The notes under the pieces were generated by a model that worked only from the letters and a program-made list of their open reading frames with translations, did no database searches and was not told the origin of the DNA. The translations under genes and the position numbers were made by a program. From Acidilobaceae archaeon (lineage in GTDB: Archaea > Thermoproteota > Thermoprotei_A > Sulfolobales > Acidilobaceae), in assembly GCA_026985435.1 (NCBI GenBank), contig JALSQL010000049.1:1-44847 (forward strand): a DNA stretch of 44,847 nt. The letters run 5' to 3'. Positions 1-8,202 of the stretch are shown piece by piece (within the stretch, counting starts at the first letter, position 1; each line of letters opens with the position of its first letter).

Positions 1-615
1 GTTCCTCCTGGCGCCGGGGAAGAGGTCCCAGGGCGGCGACTCCACTATAAGGTATGGGATGCCGAGGCGGTCGAGGAAGCTCGAGTATATCCCTATGGCT
101 CCCTCGAATATCTCCCTGGCCTCGCCCTCGTCCCTGGCGAAGGCGTGCTCCTCGCTGAAGCCCGTCACCTCCCTGAGCCTGAAGAAGGGCGCGGTTGCCT
201 TAGTCTCGATCCTGTACACGGTGACGTTCTGGTAGACCTTGAGCGGCAGGTCCCTCCACGACTTTATGAGCTGGGAGAACACGTAGTATATCGGGACCTC
301 GCTAGTAGGCCTCAGCACGAGGGGCTCGTCGAGCATGCGGCCGCTCAGGGTCTTCTCGGCCAGCAGGGCCTCGGGGGAGAAGCCCTCGAAGAAGTCCACC
401 TCCCTCCTGAAGAGCGTGAGGGGTATGAGGCTGGGGAATAGTATGGGCTCGTGCCCGGTCCCCTCTAACAGCTCCTCGAGCAGCCTCTGCAGCCTCCGGA
501 ACATGCGGGCCCCGCTGGGGAGGTAGGGGTAGACACCACCCACGGGGTACCCCACGAAGATGATCCCAGCCTCCTCGGCCAGCTTGTTGAACTCGGCCCT
601 ATCCGAGTACACCAC
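1..615 (-). CDS. proS: Prolyl-tRNA synthetase, N-terminal part (cut by window edge)
   Basis: Cytosolic class II aminoacyl-tRNA synthetase that charges tRNA-Pro. About 205 residues are visible and the C-terminus lies outside the window. The reading frame shows class IIa hallmarks: VYPYLPSGARMFRRL near the N-terminus, TGHEPILFPSLIP, motif 2 region LRPTSEVPIYYVFSQL followed by SWRDLPLKVYQ, then VYRIETKATAPFFRLREV and EEHAF. This order fits archaeal ProRS better than SerRS or ThrRS. GTG codons at 613-615 and 610-612 are the first possible starts; no start codon is seen in frame between 616 and about 717. The N-terminus is somewhat shorter than in ProRS proteins I recall. It is the last gene of the minus-strand run after nuoN. 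T-rich stretches on the minus strand near 700-718 could hold its promoter or the nuo terminator. Confidence 0.75.
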   Translation of the reverse strand, partial: MVYSDRAEFNKLAEEAGIIFVGYPVGGVYPYLPSGARMFRRLQRLLEELLEGTGHEPILFPSLIPLTLFRREVDFFEGFSPEALLAEKTLSGRMLDEPLVLRPTSEVPIYYVFSQLIKSWRDLPLKVYQNVTVYRIETKATAPFFRLREVTGFSEEHAFARDEGEAREIFEGAIGIYSSFLDRLGIPYLIVESPPWDLFPGARRN

Positions 616-733
616 GCACCCCCACGCCGCACCCGAGGGGTGGGGGGTAAAGAGGATCCCAGCACCAGCAGTGCCGGGGGTCCGGGTGGCCCCGGGTATG
701 CTAAAACGGGCGTTAAAATAATGTGTGGGCTGG

Positions 734-2167
734 CTAGGGGTATAGGAGCGGGTACAGGCTGGGCGCCAGGAGCCCTATGGCGAGGGCTATGAGGGCCGCT
801 GAGACTATCGCCGCTGACGCGCTCCTGGCCAGCCTTGGAGCCTCGGGGGCGGGCGACGCCAGCTCCCTGACTGCTGCCACGTAGTAGACCGCGCTCACGC
901 CGCTGTTGAGTAGGGCTATCAGTGTTAGCGGTATCGAGTACTTCACGGCTGACATGAACATGTAGAGCTTGCCCCAGAAGCCGAGCAGGGGCGGCACCCC
1001 GAGGAGGCTGAAGAGTAGGACCGCTATGCCTATGGCGGAGGCCGGGTCCGAGCGTAGCAGCCCCCTCAGCCTCCTAGCCTCCCCGCCCCCCTCACCGCCT
1101 AGGGCGGCGAAGAGCGGGGCCTTGGAGAGGGCGTAGGCTAGGCCGTGTATAGCGACGGCGGCGAGAGCCGCTAGGCTGGCGGCGTCGCCGGCGACGCCTC
1201 GGAGATACGCGGCGGCCGCGAGGGCTGTTAGTATGTAGCCTATCTGGGCTATGCTGCTATACGCCAGTATGCCCTGGAGGTCCCTCGAGGTCAGGGCGGC
1301 CACGTTACCGTACGTCATGGTTACCACCGCTAGCCCGGCCAGGATGGCAGCCAGGCCGGCAGCGTTCTGGGGCGTCGCGGCCGAGTAGACGAGCCTGCCA
1401 GCCACGGCTACGAAGCCCAGCTTTGCGATCCCAGCCACCACGCTGACTGCCCGGCCGTCGGCGCGGGCGTACACGTTTGGCAGCCACCAGTGGAAGGGCA
1501 CCACTCCCAGCTTGAAGCCCACGGCGGCGAGGAAGAGCGTCAGCGCGACGGCGGTGAGGCCCCCGCTGGGGTAGCCGGAGAAGTCGAACGGGTCCGCCAG
1601 CCCTAGCGAGCGGGGGGTGGAGCCTACTGCTATGGCGTGAACCGCCACCCAGAAGGCTAGGAACAGCGTTGCAACAGCGCCTGTCAGTATGTACCTCACG
1701 GCCGCCCCGCGGCTCGCGGCATCGCCCGGCAGCGCTATGACGACATAGCTGGCCACCGAGACGAGCAGCCACACGGCTAGCACCATGACGGCGTTGTACG
1801 CGCCCGCCATGAGGTAGGTTCCGAAGAGGATTATCGGGAGGAGGCTGTAGAGCGCCGGGTGGCTGGGCCACTCGGCGGCGCTAGTGCCTATCGAGAGCAG
1901 GGCTATCACCGCGGCCAGGCCCGCGGAGGCCGCCAGGAATGAGGTGAACGGGTCGTGCACGACTAGGCCGGAGTAGATGGTGAGGGGGCCCTTGGTGACT
2001 GCCTCCGCCAGCGTGGCCCAGGCGGCGGCGTTGTAGAGTAGCACCCCCAGCCACGCTAGCGCGGCGGCTGGCTCGGCCTTCCTACCAGAGACTACTGGCA
2101 CCAGGATGCCCGAGGCTAGGGTCCCGTAGAGGAGCCCCAGCACCGCTCCCACGACATTCAGGGCCAT
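734..2167 (-). CDS. nuoN: Complex I subunit NuoN (antiporter-like membrane subunit)
   Basis: Proton-pumping membrane-arm subunit of respiratory complex I. It is 477 residues and almost entirely hydrophobic, with about 13-14 predicted helices. The Mrp-antiporter signature is visible: FKLGVVPFHWWLPNVY at about residues 218-233 with the conserved lysine (K219), a second lysine in the GIAKLGF helix (K249), and SSIAQIGY, the usual SxSQxGY motif. It is the last gene of an 11-gene operon and starts 6 bases after nuoL. The ATG start gives a normal family length. NuoN is preferred over NuoL/M because it is shorter, lacks the lateral helix and sits at the N position of the operon. Confidence 0.88.
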   Translation of the reverse strand: MALNVVGAVLGLLYGTLASGILVPVVSGRKAEPAAALAWLGVLLYNAAAWATLAEAVTKGPLTIYSGLVVHDPFTSFLAASAGLAAVIALLSIGTSAAEWPSHPALYSLLPIILFGTYLMAGAYNAVMVLAVWLLVSVASYVVIALPGDAASRGAAVRYILTGAVATLFLAFWVAVHAIAVGSTPRSLGLADPFDFSGYPSGGLTAVALTLFLAAVGFKLGVVPFHWWLPNVYARADGRAVSVVAGIAKLGFVAVAGRLVYSAATPQNAAGLAAILAGLAVVTMTYGNVAALTSRDLQGILAYSSIAQIGYILTALAAAAYLRGVAGDAASLAALAAVAIHGLAYALSKAPLFAALGGEGGGEARRLRGLLRSDPASAIGIAVLLFSLLGVPPLLGFWGKLYMFMSAVKYSIPLTLIALLNSGVSAVYYVAAVRELASPAPEAPRLARSASAAIVSAALIALAIGLLAPSLYPLLYP

Positions 2168-2173
2168 GCTACA

Positions 2174-4234
2174 TCACCTCCAGAGCAGGTATGCGAGTAG
2201 CATAGCGAGTCCCGCTAGGTAGAGGTAGAGGCTGACGATGTACTCCGGCCTGCCCCTGTGGAGGGCCCTCGTAGCGTAGCTGAAGGCGCCAAACACCGCT
2301 ATTAGCGCGGTGTGGTAGAACCAGTCTATCCCGAAGTCGACCCCTGCTAGGAACATCGCTATGCCGGCGAACCCGTACACTATGACTATGTAGATTATAG
2401 CGTTTATGTACCACCTGTCGAAGAGGAAGTCGTGGAGCGCCTTCAGGGAGGCGTGCTGGGCGAGCAGCGCCCTGAAGTTCACGTTAATCCACTTGTAGAG
2501 CAGCCACACGAGCGCTATCATAGCGATAGCGCCCACCAGTATAGCTGCTACCGTGCCGGTTAGGTGCACCTCCAGCTCTGCCGGCTCCACCCTGAGCGTC
2601 AGGCTGCCGGCGGCGGTTAGCTCGCCCGCCTTGGCTAGGAAGCTGGCGACGCCGGGCCAGTAGAGGCCCAGGGCTAGGGCCGTGAGGGCCATTATGGTGT
2701 ATGGGACGAGCATTATCGGCGGGGCCTCGTGCGGCTCGTGGTGGGGCTTCTCGTACGGCGGCATGTGGAAGACCCTGACTATAAGCCTCGACGTGTACAG
2801 GGCTGTGAGCAGCGCGGTAACCGCCCCGAGGAGGAAGCCCCACTCTAGGTGGGCCTCCTCCGCGGCCTTCAGCGTTAGCTCCTTGCTGAAGAACCCGCTC
2901 AGGGGCGGTATGCCCATGAGGCTCAGCCCGGCCAGCCACATAGCTATGGCTGTCACCTTCATGTACTTGGCGAAGTCCCCCATCTTGTCTATGAACCTAC
3001 TGTGCACCACGTGTATGGCCCAGCCGGAGATCAGGAATAGGGCCGCCTTGAAGACCGCGTGGCTCATTAGGTGCGAGAGGCCCGAGAGGACCCCCGCCGA
3101 GAACGCGAGCGTGTTAGCCTCCTCCACCAGCATACCCGCGGCGCCTGCTGCCAGGAACATGTAGCCTATCTGGCTGGCAGTTGAGAATGCGAGTATCAGC
3201 TTGAACTCGTTGGACACTATCGCCATCGTGGCCATCATGAATGCTGTTATCGCACCCAAGCCCGCCACTATTGTGAAGTACTGGTACGTGTCGTGCACTA
3301 CTATATCATGTAGGGGCCCGGGGGCGTTGATGGCGCCATAGTAGAATATCGGGGCGAACCTCAGCACTAGGTAGATGCCAGCCTTAACCATAGTGGCAGC
3401 GTGTATCAGGGCCGACACCGGCGTGGGGCCGGTCATAGCTGTTACCAGCCACTCGTGGAAGGGGAACTGCGCGCTCTTCGCGAGCGCGCCCATCGTGAAG
3501 AGCAGGAGCACCAGCTGCAGCAGGTGGTACTTCGCCAGCGTGGCCATCCACACCGGGGCCTCCGCCGCTATCTGGTGGATCGAGAGGCTGCCGGTGAGGA
3601 GGTACATTGCGGCCATGCCTATTAGCATGCCTATGTCGCCTACCCTGGTGAAGAGTATTGCCCTCAGGCCGCTGTGGCTCGGCTCGAAGTACATGGGGAC
3701 ACCGAGGGCCTTACGGCCCGGGACCCCGACCCAGTACTCCTCCTCGTCGGTGTACCAGTGGCCTATTAGGGCGTAGCTCGCCAGCCCCGTGCCCTCCCAG
3801 CCTATGAATAGTAGTAGGAGGTTGTCGGCGCTAACCACCAGGAGCATGCTGCCCACGAAGAACGTGAAGAAGAAGAAGTACCTCGGAAGCCCCCAGTCCC
3901 CCTTCATGTAGCCTATGCTGTAGACCCCTATGAGGAAGCTGAGCCAGGAGACCAGCATTATCATTACCGCGGAGAGGCCGTCCACGTACGTTGAAACCTT
4001 CACTCCCAAGCCGTCTATCCACGTGAACTCGTGTAGCACGGGCCTGCCGCTGCTGAGGACGTCGTAGCCCACTATCGTAGCCAGCAGGGCCGCCAGCAGT
4101 AGCGAGGCCGCCGATGTTAGTGTGTACGCCGCCTCCCTCCTGACGCCCGCTAGGTAGAGTAGGGCCATCAGGCCGGCGCCCAGGTAGGGCACCGCCCAGA
4201 CCAGCGTCGCGTACACGGGCTCTACCATCACCAC
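2174..4234 (-). CDS. nuoL: Complex I subunit NuoL (distal antiporter-like subunit)
   Basis: Largest proton-pumping subunit of the complex I membrane arm, 686 residues. The proton-antiporter domain contains GWEGTGLASY (residues 145-154, conserved Glu147), AKSAQFPFHEWL with Lys253, the broken-helix segment TGPTPVSALIHAATMV (His278) and Lys284. A long C-terminal part (about residues 480-686) holds extra helices consistent with the lateral amphipathic helix and its anchor. The start is ambiguous: GTG at 4234 and 4231 and ATG at 4228 are all in frame, and a GGGGGTG element favours the downstream ones. It begins immediately after the nuoM stop. The order M then L is swapped compared with the bacterial operon. 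Confidence 0.92.
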   Translation of the reverse strand: MVMVEPVYATLVWAVPYLGAGLMALLYLAGVRREAAYTLTSAASLLLAALLATIVGYDVLSSGRPVLHEFTWIDGLGVKVSTYVDGLSAVMIMLVSWLSFLIGVYSIGYMKGDWGLPRYFFFFTFFVGSMLLVVSADNLLLLFIGWEGTGLASYALIGHWYTDEEEYWVGVPGRKALGVPMYFEPSHSGLRAILFTRVGDIGMLIGMAAMYLLTGSLSIHQIAAEAPVWMATLAKYHLLQLVLLLFTMGALAKSAQFPFHEWLVTAMTGPTPVSALIHAATMVKAGIYLVLRFAPIFYYGAINAPGPLHDIVVHDTYQYFTIVAGLGAITAFMMATMAIVSNEFKLILAFSTASQIGYMFLAAGAAGMLVEEANTLAFSAGVLSGLSHLMSHAVFKAALFLISGWAIHVVHSRFIDKMGDFAKYMKVTAIAMWLAGLSLMGIPPLSGFFSKELTLKAAEEAHLEWGFLLGAVTALLTALYTSRLIVRVFHMPPYEKPHHEPHEAPPIMLVPYTIMALTALALGLYWPGVASFLAKAGELTAAGSLTLRVEPAELEVHLTGTVAAILVGAIAMIALVWLLYKWINVNFRALLAQHASLKALHDFLFDRWYINAIIYIVIVYGFAGIAMFLAGVDFGIDWFYHTALIAVFGAFSYATRALHRGRPEYIVSLYLYLAGLAMLLAYLLWR

Positions 4235-4235
4235 G

Positions 4236-5789
4236 TCACCCCCACGGTACTACGGCCTGGGAGACGCGTAGCAGGCTGTTGATGAGCGGGGCCGAGGCCA
4301 GGAAGAGTACGAACCCGACCACGAGCAGGGCTAGGGTGCTCCAGACTAGCACGTCCCTATCCTCGCTGGCCTCCCTGGCTCTCTCACTCCTTGGCTGCCC
4401 GTAGAATATCCTCCTCATTGTTATGAAGGAGTAGGCCCCGGAGACTACCAGGGCTACTAGGAGCGCCGCGGCTAGCGCTGCTAGGCTCAGCTGGCTCGCG
4501 GAGTACACCTTGTACGCTCCAACTATTATCATCCACTCGCTCCACAGCCCCGTGGTTGGCGGCATTCCGACTAGGTGCATGAAGCCGTAGAGGGCGAGCG
4601 CCGCCGTTAGGGGGTACCTCCTCGCGAGGCCGCCCATGGACTGTATGTCGCGGAGGCCGTGGAGCTGCGTTATGAATATGCCAGCGGTCATGAAGAGGAT
4701 GGCCTTGCCTATGGCGTGTACTAGGTAGTGGAATATCGCCCCCGCGACACCTATGTAGGTCAGCGTGGCTAGGCCTAGTAGCATGTAGCCCATCTGGCTC
4801 ACGCTGGAGTACGCCAGGAACCTCTTGAAGTCCCTCTGCGTTAGGGCGACGAGTCCCCCGTATATTATCGTCGTGAGCCCCAGGGCTACGAGGTAGTTCC
4901 TCCAATCGCCCAGTATGCCGGGGAACGATGGTATGACGAACCTCGCGTACGCGTAGCCCGCCAGGCCTATGAGGTTGGGGCTCAGCAGGGCGCTTATCGG
5001 CGTGGGCGCCTCGGCGTGCGCGTAGGGTAGCCACATGTGCACGCCGAACACTGCCATCTTCACGAACAGGCCAGCTATCATGAGCAGCGCCACCGTCTTG
5101 GCTGCAGCCCCCAGGATGCTCTCCACCGAGCCGACGGGCTTGAGTGCTGGCACTGTTAGGTAGTCGAAGCTCCCCAGCCTTATGCCATAGTAGAGTATGC
5201 CGACGAGGAGGAGCGCTGCCCCTATGTGGGTCCACACGAAGTATAGGAGCGAGATCCTCTTCCTATCACCGTAGCCCCAGTAGGCTATTAGGAGGAATGA
5301 TGGTATTAGCGTCAGCTCCAGGAATATGTAGAACTCAACCAGGTTGGTCGCCATGGCCAGGCCTAGCATGGCCGCTGCGAACATGTTGTAGAGGAGGAAG
5401 TATGTACCCATTCCGGGCGCCTTCTCGCCCTCCTCCAACATCTCCTCTATCCTGACCGTCATGTACTTCACGCTATACAGCGCCACGGCCGCCGTTACTA
5501 TGGAGACCCCGAGGACCACCGGCCCGCTCAGGCCGTCTATAGCCAGGGCTATAGTCCCTAGCCCCCTGTAGCTAGCGTAGAGCGGGTCGAGGGTGCCCGA
5601 GGCTAGGAGGCCCCGAGCGTACAGAGCAGCCAGGAGCGCCGCGGGGTAGGCTAGCACCACACCCGAGAGCGCGGCGAAGCCGTCTACGGCTGAGCGCGTG
5701 GAGGGCTTGGATAGCCAGGCCGCTATACCCACGAGTATGGGGAGGAGAACGGCGGTCCAGAGGGCCGGAAACGGGAGAGTATACGCCAC
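4236..5789 (-). CDS. nuoM: Complex I subunit NuoM (antiporter-like membrane subunit)
   Basis: Proton-pumping membrane-arm subunit, 517 residues with about 14 helices. The TM5 glutamate lies in FLELTLIPSFLLI (Glu158). Lys244 lies in the segment FVKMAVFGVHMWLPYAHAEA, and SSVSQMGYMLLG follows. The position that normally carries the TM8 lysine (LLKLGGYG-type motif) reads LIGLAGYA, so Gly275 replaces Lys. This may be normal for crenarchaeal NuoM; I cannot check. It lies 2 bases downstream of nuoK and 1 base before nuoL, clearly one transcript. Confidence 0.93.
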   Translation of the reverse strand: MAYTLPFPALWTAVLLPILVGIAAWLSKPSTRSAVDGFAALSGVVLAYPAALLAALYARGLLASGTLDPLYASYRGLGTIALAIDGLSGPVVLGVSIVTAAVALYSVKYMTVRIEEMLEEGEKAPGMGTYFLLYNMFAAAMLGLAMATNLVEFYIFLELTLIPSFLLIAYWGYGDRKRISLLYFVWTHIGAALLLVGILYYGIRLGSFDYLTVPALKPVGSVESILGAAAKTVALLMIAGLFVKMAVFGVHMWLPYAHAEAPTPISALLSPNLIGLAGYAYARFVIPSFPGILGDWRNYLVALGLTTIIYGGLVALTQRDFKRFLAYSSVSQMGYMLLGLATLTYIGVAGAIFHYLVHAIGKAILFMTAGIFITQLHGLRDIQSMGGLARRYPLTAALALYGFMHLVGMPPTTGLWSEWMIIVGAYKVYSASQLSLAALAAALLVALVVSGAYSFITMRRIFYGQPRSERAREASEDRDVLVWSTLALLVVGFVLFLASAPLINSLLRVSQAVVPWG

Positions 5790-5791
5790 CC

Positions 5792-6100
5792 TTAGACACC
5801 CCCCTCTTCGAGGCTAGTGCTATCGAAGCTGCGGGCGACGCGATAGTAGGCCACGAGCACGGCTACCACAACTATGACCTCCGCCGAGACGACTGAGACC
5901 AGGAATATGGAGAAAGCCGCGGAGAGCGCGGGCAGGGCCGAGAGCGCGGCCACGAATAGGAGTAGCACCGAGTTGAATATCACCTCTATGGACAGGAGTA
6001 TCCGCAGGAGGTTGCGCGTCGAAGCCACACCATACGCGCCTATAGCCGCCAGCGTGAGCCCTATCACGAAGACCTCCGCCGACAACGCCTCCGCGTTCAT
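5792..6100 (-). CDS. nuoK: Complex I subunit NuoK
   Basis: Small three-helix membrane subunit (102 residues) linking the quinone-site region to the antiporter subunits. The two conserved membrane glutamates used for proton transfer are visible: Glu39 in SIEVIFNSVLLLF and Glu74 in SAEVIVVVAVLVAYYR. Its length matches the family. It begins 2 bases after nuoJ ends and ends 2 bases before nuoM. Confidence 0.92.
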   Translation of the reverse strand: MNAEALSAEVFVIGLTLAAIGAYGVASTRNLLRILLSIEVIFNSVLLLFVAALSALPALSAAFSIFLVSVVSAEVIVVVAVLVAYYRVARSFDSTSLEEGGV

Positions 6101-6102
6101 CT

Positions 6103-6585
6103 CTACTCAGCCCTCCTAGCTATCGTTATTGCCTCGACCAGCGTTGCAGCCAACGCTATGAACACCACACCCAGGGCGGGGAGGTAGCGGCCAGCCAGTA
6201 CTTGAGATATCTGCGATATTGAGTATGTATTAGGCGGCTTGTATGCGAGGTATATCCCCGACAGGACTGCTACTGTGAACGCCGTCGAGGCCAGCGCCAG
6301 GGAGGTAAACATGCCCCTGAACTCCTCCCGTTTCTCCTGGCCTCCCCCGCCCAGCATGGATATTGTGATTATGATGAACATAACCGCGGCGCCCACATAC
6401 ACTATGACCACGAAGGCCGCTACAATCGGGTATCCTAGGAGCGCTATCAGCGCCGCGTTGAGCGAGCCGAGCAGCGCCAGCGCCACGCTCGCATACACTA
6501 GATCCCTGGCGGCTATCACGTAGTAGGCGGTGACGGCGAGTAGGCCGCCCATTATACCTATCTCGAGCCCGAGCTGCCCTGCCAT
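6103..6585 (-). CDS. nuoJ: Complex I subunit NuoJ
   Basis: Five-helix membrane subunit of complex I, 160 residues. It shows the expected string of helices: YYVIAARDLVYASVALALLG, then NAALIALLGYPIVAAFVVIVYVGAAVMFIIITISMLG, a short soluble loop with a Gly-Gly-Gly-Gln stretch, and two C-terminal helices. The VYVGAVMVLF-type signature is present as VYVGAAVMFIII and contains the pi-bulge helix. It lies between nuoI and nuoK with 2-base gaps. The C-terminal extension found in many bacterial NuoJ proteins is missing, as is usual for archaeal versions. Confidence 0.9.
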   Translation of the reverse strand: MAGQLGLEIGIMGGLLAVTAYYVIAARDLVYASVALALLGSLNAALIALLGYPIVAAFVVIVYVGAAVMFIIITISMLGGGGQEKREEFRGMFTSLALASTAFTVAVLSGIYLAYKPPNTYSISQISQVLAGRYLPALGVVFIALAATLVEAITIARRAE

Positions 6586-6587
6586 CC

Positions 6588-7145
6588 CTAGCCACCTCCC
6601 GCCTGGCCCTTCTCGGGCACCTTAACGAGGCCCCTCTCGGGGTCGAAGACGTAGCGTACCGGTATCCCGCCTTCAACCTCGGCCGGACTCTTCGGCTCGA
6701 CCTGGAACTGCTCCAGGTTGAGGTCCATCTCCTCGAGGTTATAGTAGACGACATCATGGGCCGGCACGTGGCGGAGGGCCTCGGTGGGGCACACGTCAAC
6801 GCAGTACCCACAGAATATGCAGCGCTGGTAGTTGATCACCGGGTACTTGTAGAGCTTCATCTTACCCGGCCTCCTGGGGTCGGGCGCCTGGAATCGAACC
6901 ATCTTCATGGCCGCGGCCGGGCATATCCTAGCGCATGACTCGCACATTATGCACTTAGCCTTGTTTAGCACTATGAACCCCCTATACCCGGGCTTCAGGC
7001 GTATGTACTCGCGCGGGTAGTGGAGGGTGAACCTGTTAGGGTCTAGGAAGTACTTCAACCCGACGGCTATAGCACCCAGGTTACCCTTAACCGCCGCGAG
7101 GAACCCGTAGGGGGGTACCCTCCTCCTAGAAGGCCTAGGCGGCAC
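6588..7145 (-). CDS. nuoI: Complex I subunit NuoI (2x[4Fe-4S] ferredoxin-like)
   Basis: Peripheral subunit carrying the N6a/N6b iron-sulfur clusters that pass electrons to NuoB. Two complete CxxCxxCxxxCP motifs are visible in 185 residues: Cys65-68-71-75 (CIMCESCARICP) and Cys109-112-115-119 (CIFCGYCVDVCP). The spacer between them contains a proline/arginine-rich insert (APDPRRPGK). It lies between nuoH and nuoJ. With no NADH-oxidising module encoded nearby, this subunit or NuoB is the likely entry point for a reduced ferredoxin-type donor; that is inference. Confidence 0.93.
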   Translation of the reverse strand: MPPRPSRRRVPPYGFLAAVKGNLGAIAVGLKYFLDPNRFTLHYPREYIRLKPGYRGFIVLNKAKCIMCESCARICPAAAMKMVRFQAPDPRRPGKMKLYKYPVINYQRCIFCGYCVDVCPTEALRHVPAHDVVYYNLEEMDLNLEQFQVEPKSPAEVEGGIPVRYVFDPERGLVKVPEKGQAGGG

Positions 7146-7146
7146 C

Positions 7147-8202
7147 CTAGATCACCCCCAGATACCCGTAGATGAGGCCGAGAGCGTAGCCCGCGAGGGC
7201 CATCGGTAGTATAACGCGCCAGGCCAGGTCTACCGCCTGGTCCAGCCTATACCTGCCGTAGACCGCCCTGAAGAAGCTCATGACGGCCATGACGATGGTC
7301 GCCTTTACGAGCACCACCACGAGCGGCGCTATGTAGCCCGCCAGCAGCCCAGCGCCCGGCTGGGGGTCTAGGGGCTTCCAGCCTCCCAGGAAGGCTATCG
7401 TCAGGAGCACGCTCATAACGTACCTCTTAATGTACGCTGCACCCATGTCTATGCCGTAGAGGAGGCCGGAGTACTCCGTGAAGGGCCCCGCCACGACCTC
7501 GTGCTCACTCTCGGGGATCTCGAAGGGGAACCCGCTGGTCGACATGAGTATCGCTATGAACGCCGCCAGGAACGCCAGCGGGTTCAGTATGGCGAACATC
7601 CTCCACCCAGCCTGGGCCTCCACTATCTCTACGAGGTTGTAGCTGTGCACGGGGGCCGCCACGGCGAGCAGCGATATTATGAACACCAGCTCGTACGCCG
7701 TCACCATGAACGCCTCACGCGTCGACCCTATCACGGAGAACTTGTTGTTCGAAGCCCACCCAGCCGCCACGAGGAACACTGGGGACAGGGTCGTGAGGGC
7801 CAGCGCAACCAGGAGGCTGTGCTCCATCGGTATAGGCCAGGTCCAGGGTAGGGGTGACACGGGTATCGCGGCGGTGGGCACGACTGAGATGACCAGCATG
7901 GCCAGCGGCGCTAGTATGAAGGCCGCCGTGTCAACGGTCTTCGGGATTATCGGCTCCTGGAAGGAGTAGCGTATCAGGTCCGCTATCAGCTGGAGGGCCC
8001 CTCCCAGCCTCGGGCTGACATTGTAGGGGCCAACCCTCATCTGCACCCTGGCGGCGGTCTTCCTCTCGAACCACAATATGAATATCACGATGGCCAGCGC
8101 CGCCACCAGGCCGGGGGCTATCACTAGCTGGAAGAGTGGGGGCCAGAAGATCCACGATATTATGGTGTCCACCACACCAGCCATCAGGCGCCACCCCCTC
8201 AC
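7147..8202 (-). CDS. nuoH: Complex I subunit NuoH (quinone-channel membrane subunit)
   Basis: Heel subunit of the membrane arm, forming the quinone channel and the start of the proton axis, 351 residues with about eight helices. Diagnostic stretches are WFERKTAARVQMRVGPY after TM1, and SGFPFEIPESEHEVVAGPFTEYSG, the acidic loop that contacts NuoB/NuoD. The start overlaps the nuoD stop by 4 bases. The ATG at the given start is followed by a tryptophan/leucine-rich leader; the methionine in RLMAGVVDTI, a few residues later, is a possible alternative start. Confidence 0.93.
   Translation of the reverse strand: MRGWRLMAGVVDTIISWIFWPPLFQLVIAPGLVAALAIVIFILWFERKTAARVQMRVGPYNVSPRLGGALQLIADLIRYSFQEPIIPKTVDTAAFILAPLAMLVISVVPTAAIPVSPLPWTWPIPMEHSLLVALALTTLSPVFLVAAGWASNNKFSVIGSTREAFMVTAYELVFIISLLAVAAPVHSYNLVEIVEAQAGWRMFAILNPLAFLAAFIAILMSTSGFPFEIPESEHEVVAGPFTEYSGLLYGIDMGAAYIKRYVMSVLLTIAFLGGWKPLDPQPGAGLLAGYIAPLVVVLVKATIVMAVMSFFRAVYGRYRLDQAVDLAWRVILPMALAGYALGLIYGYLGVI

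Noticed and set aside
6880..6905. GGAATCGAACC resembling a tRNA T-arm
   Set aside because: It lies inside the nuoI coding frame and no matching acceptor or anticodon arm is near.
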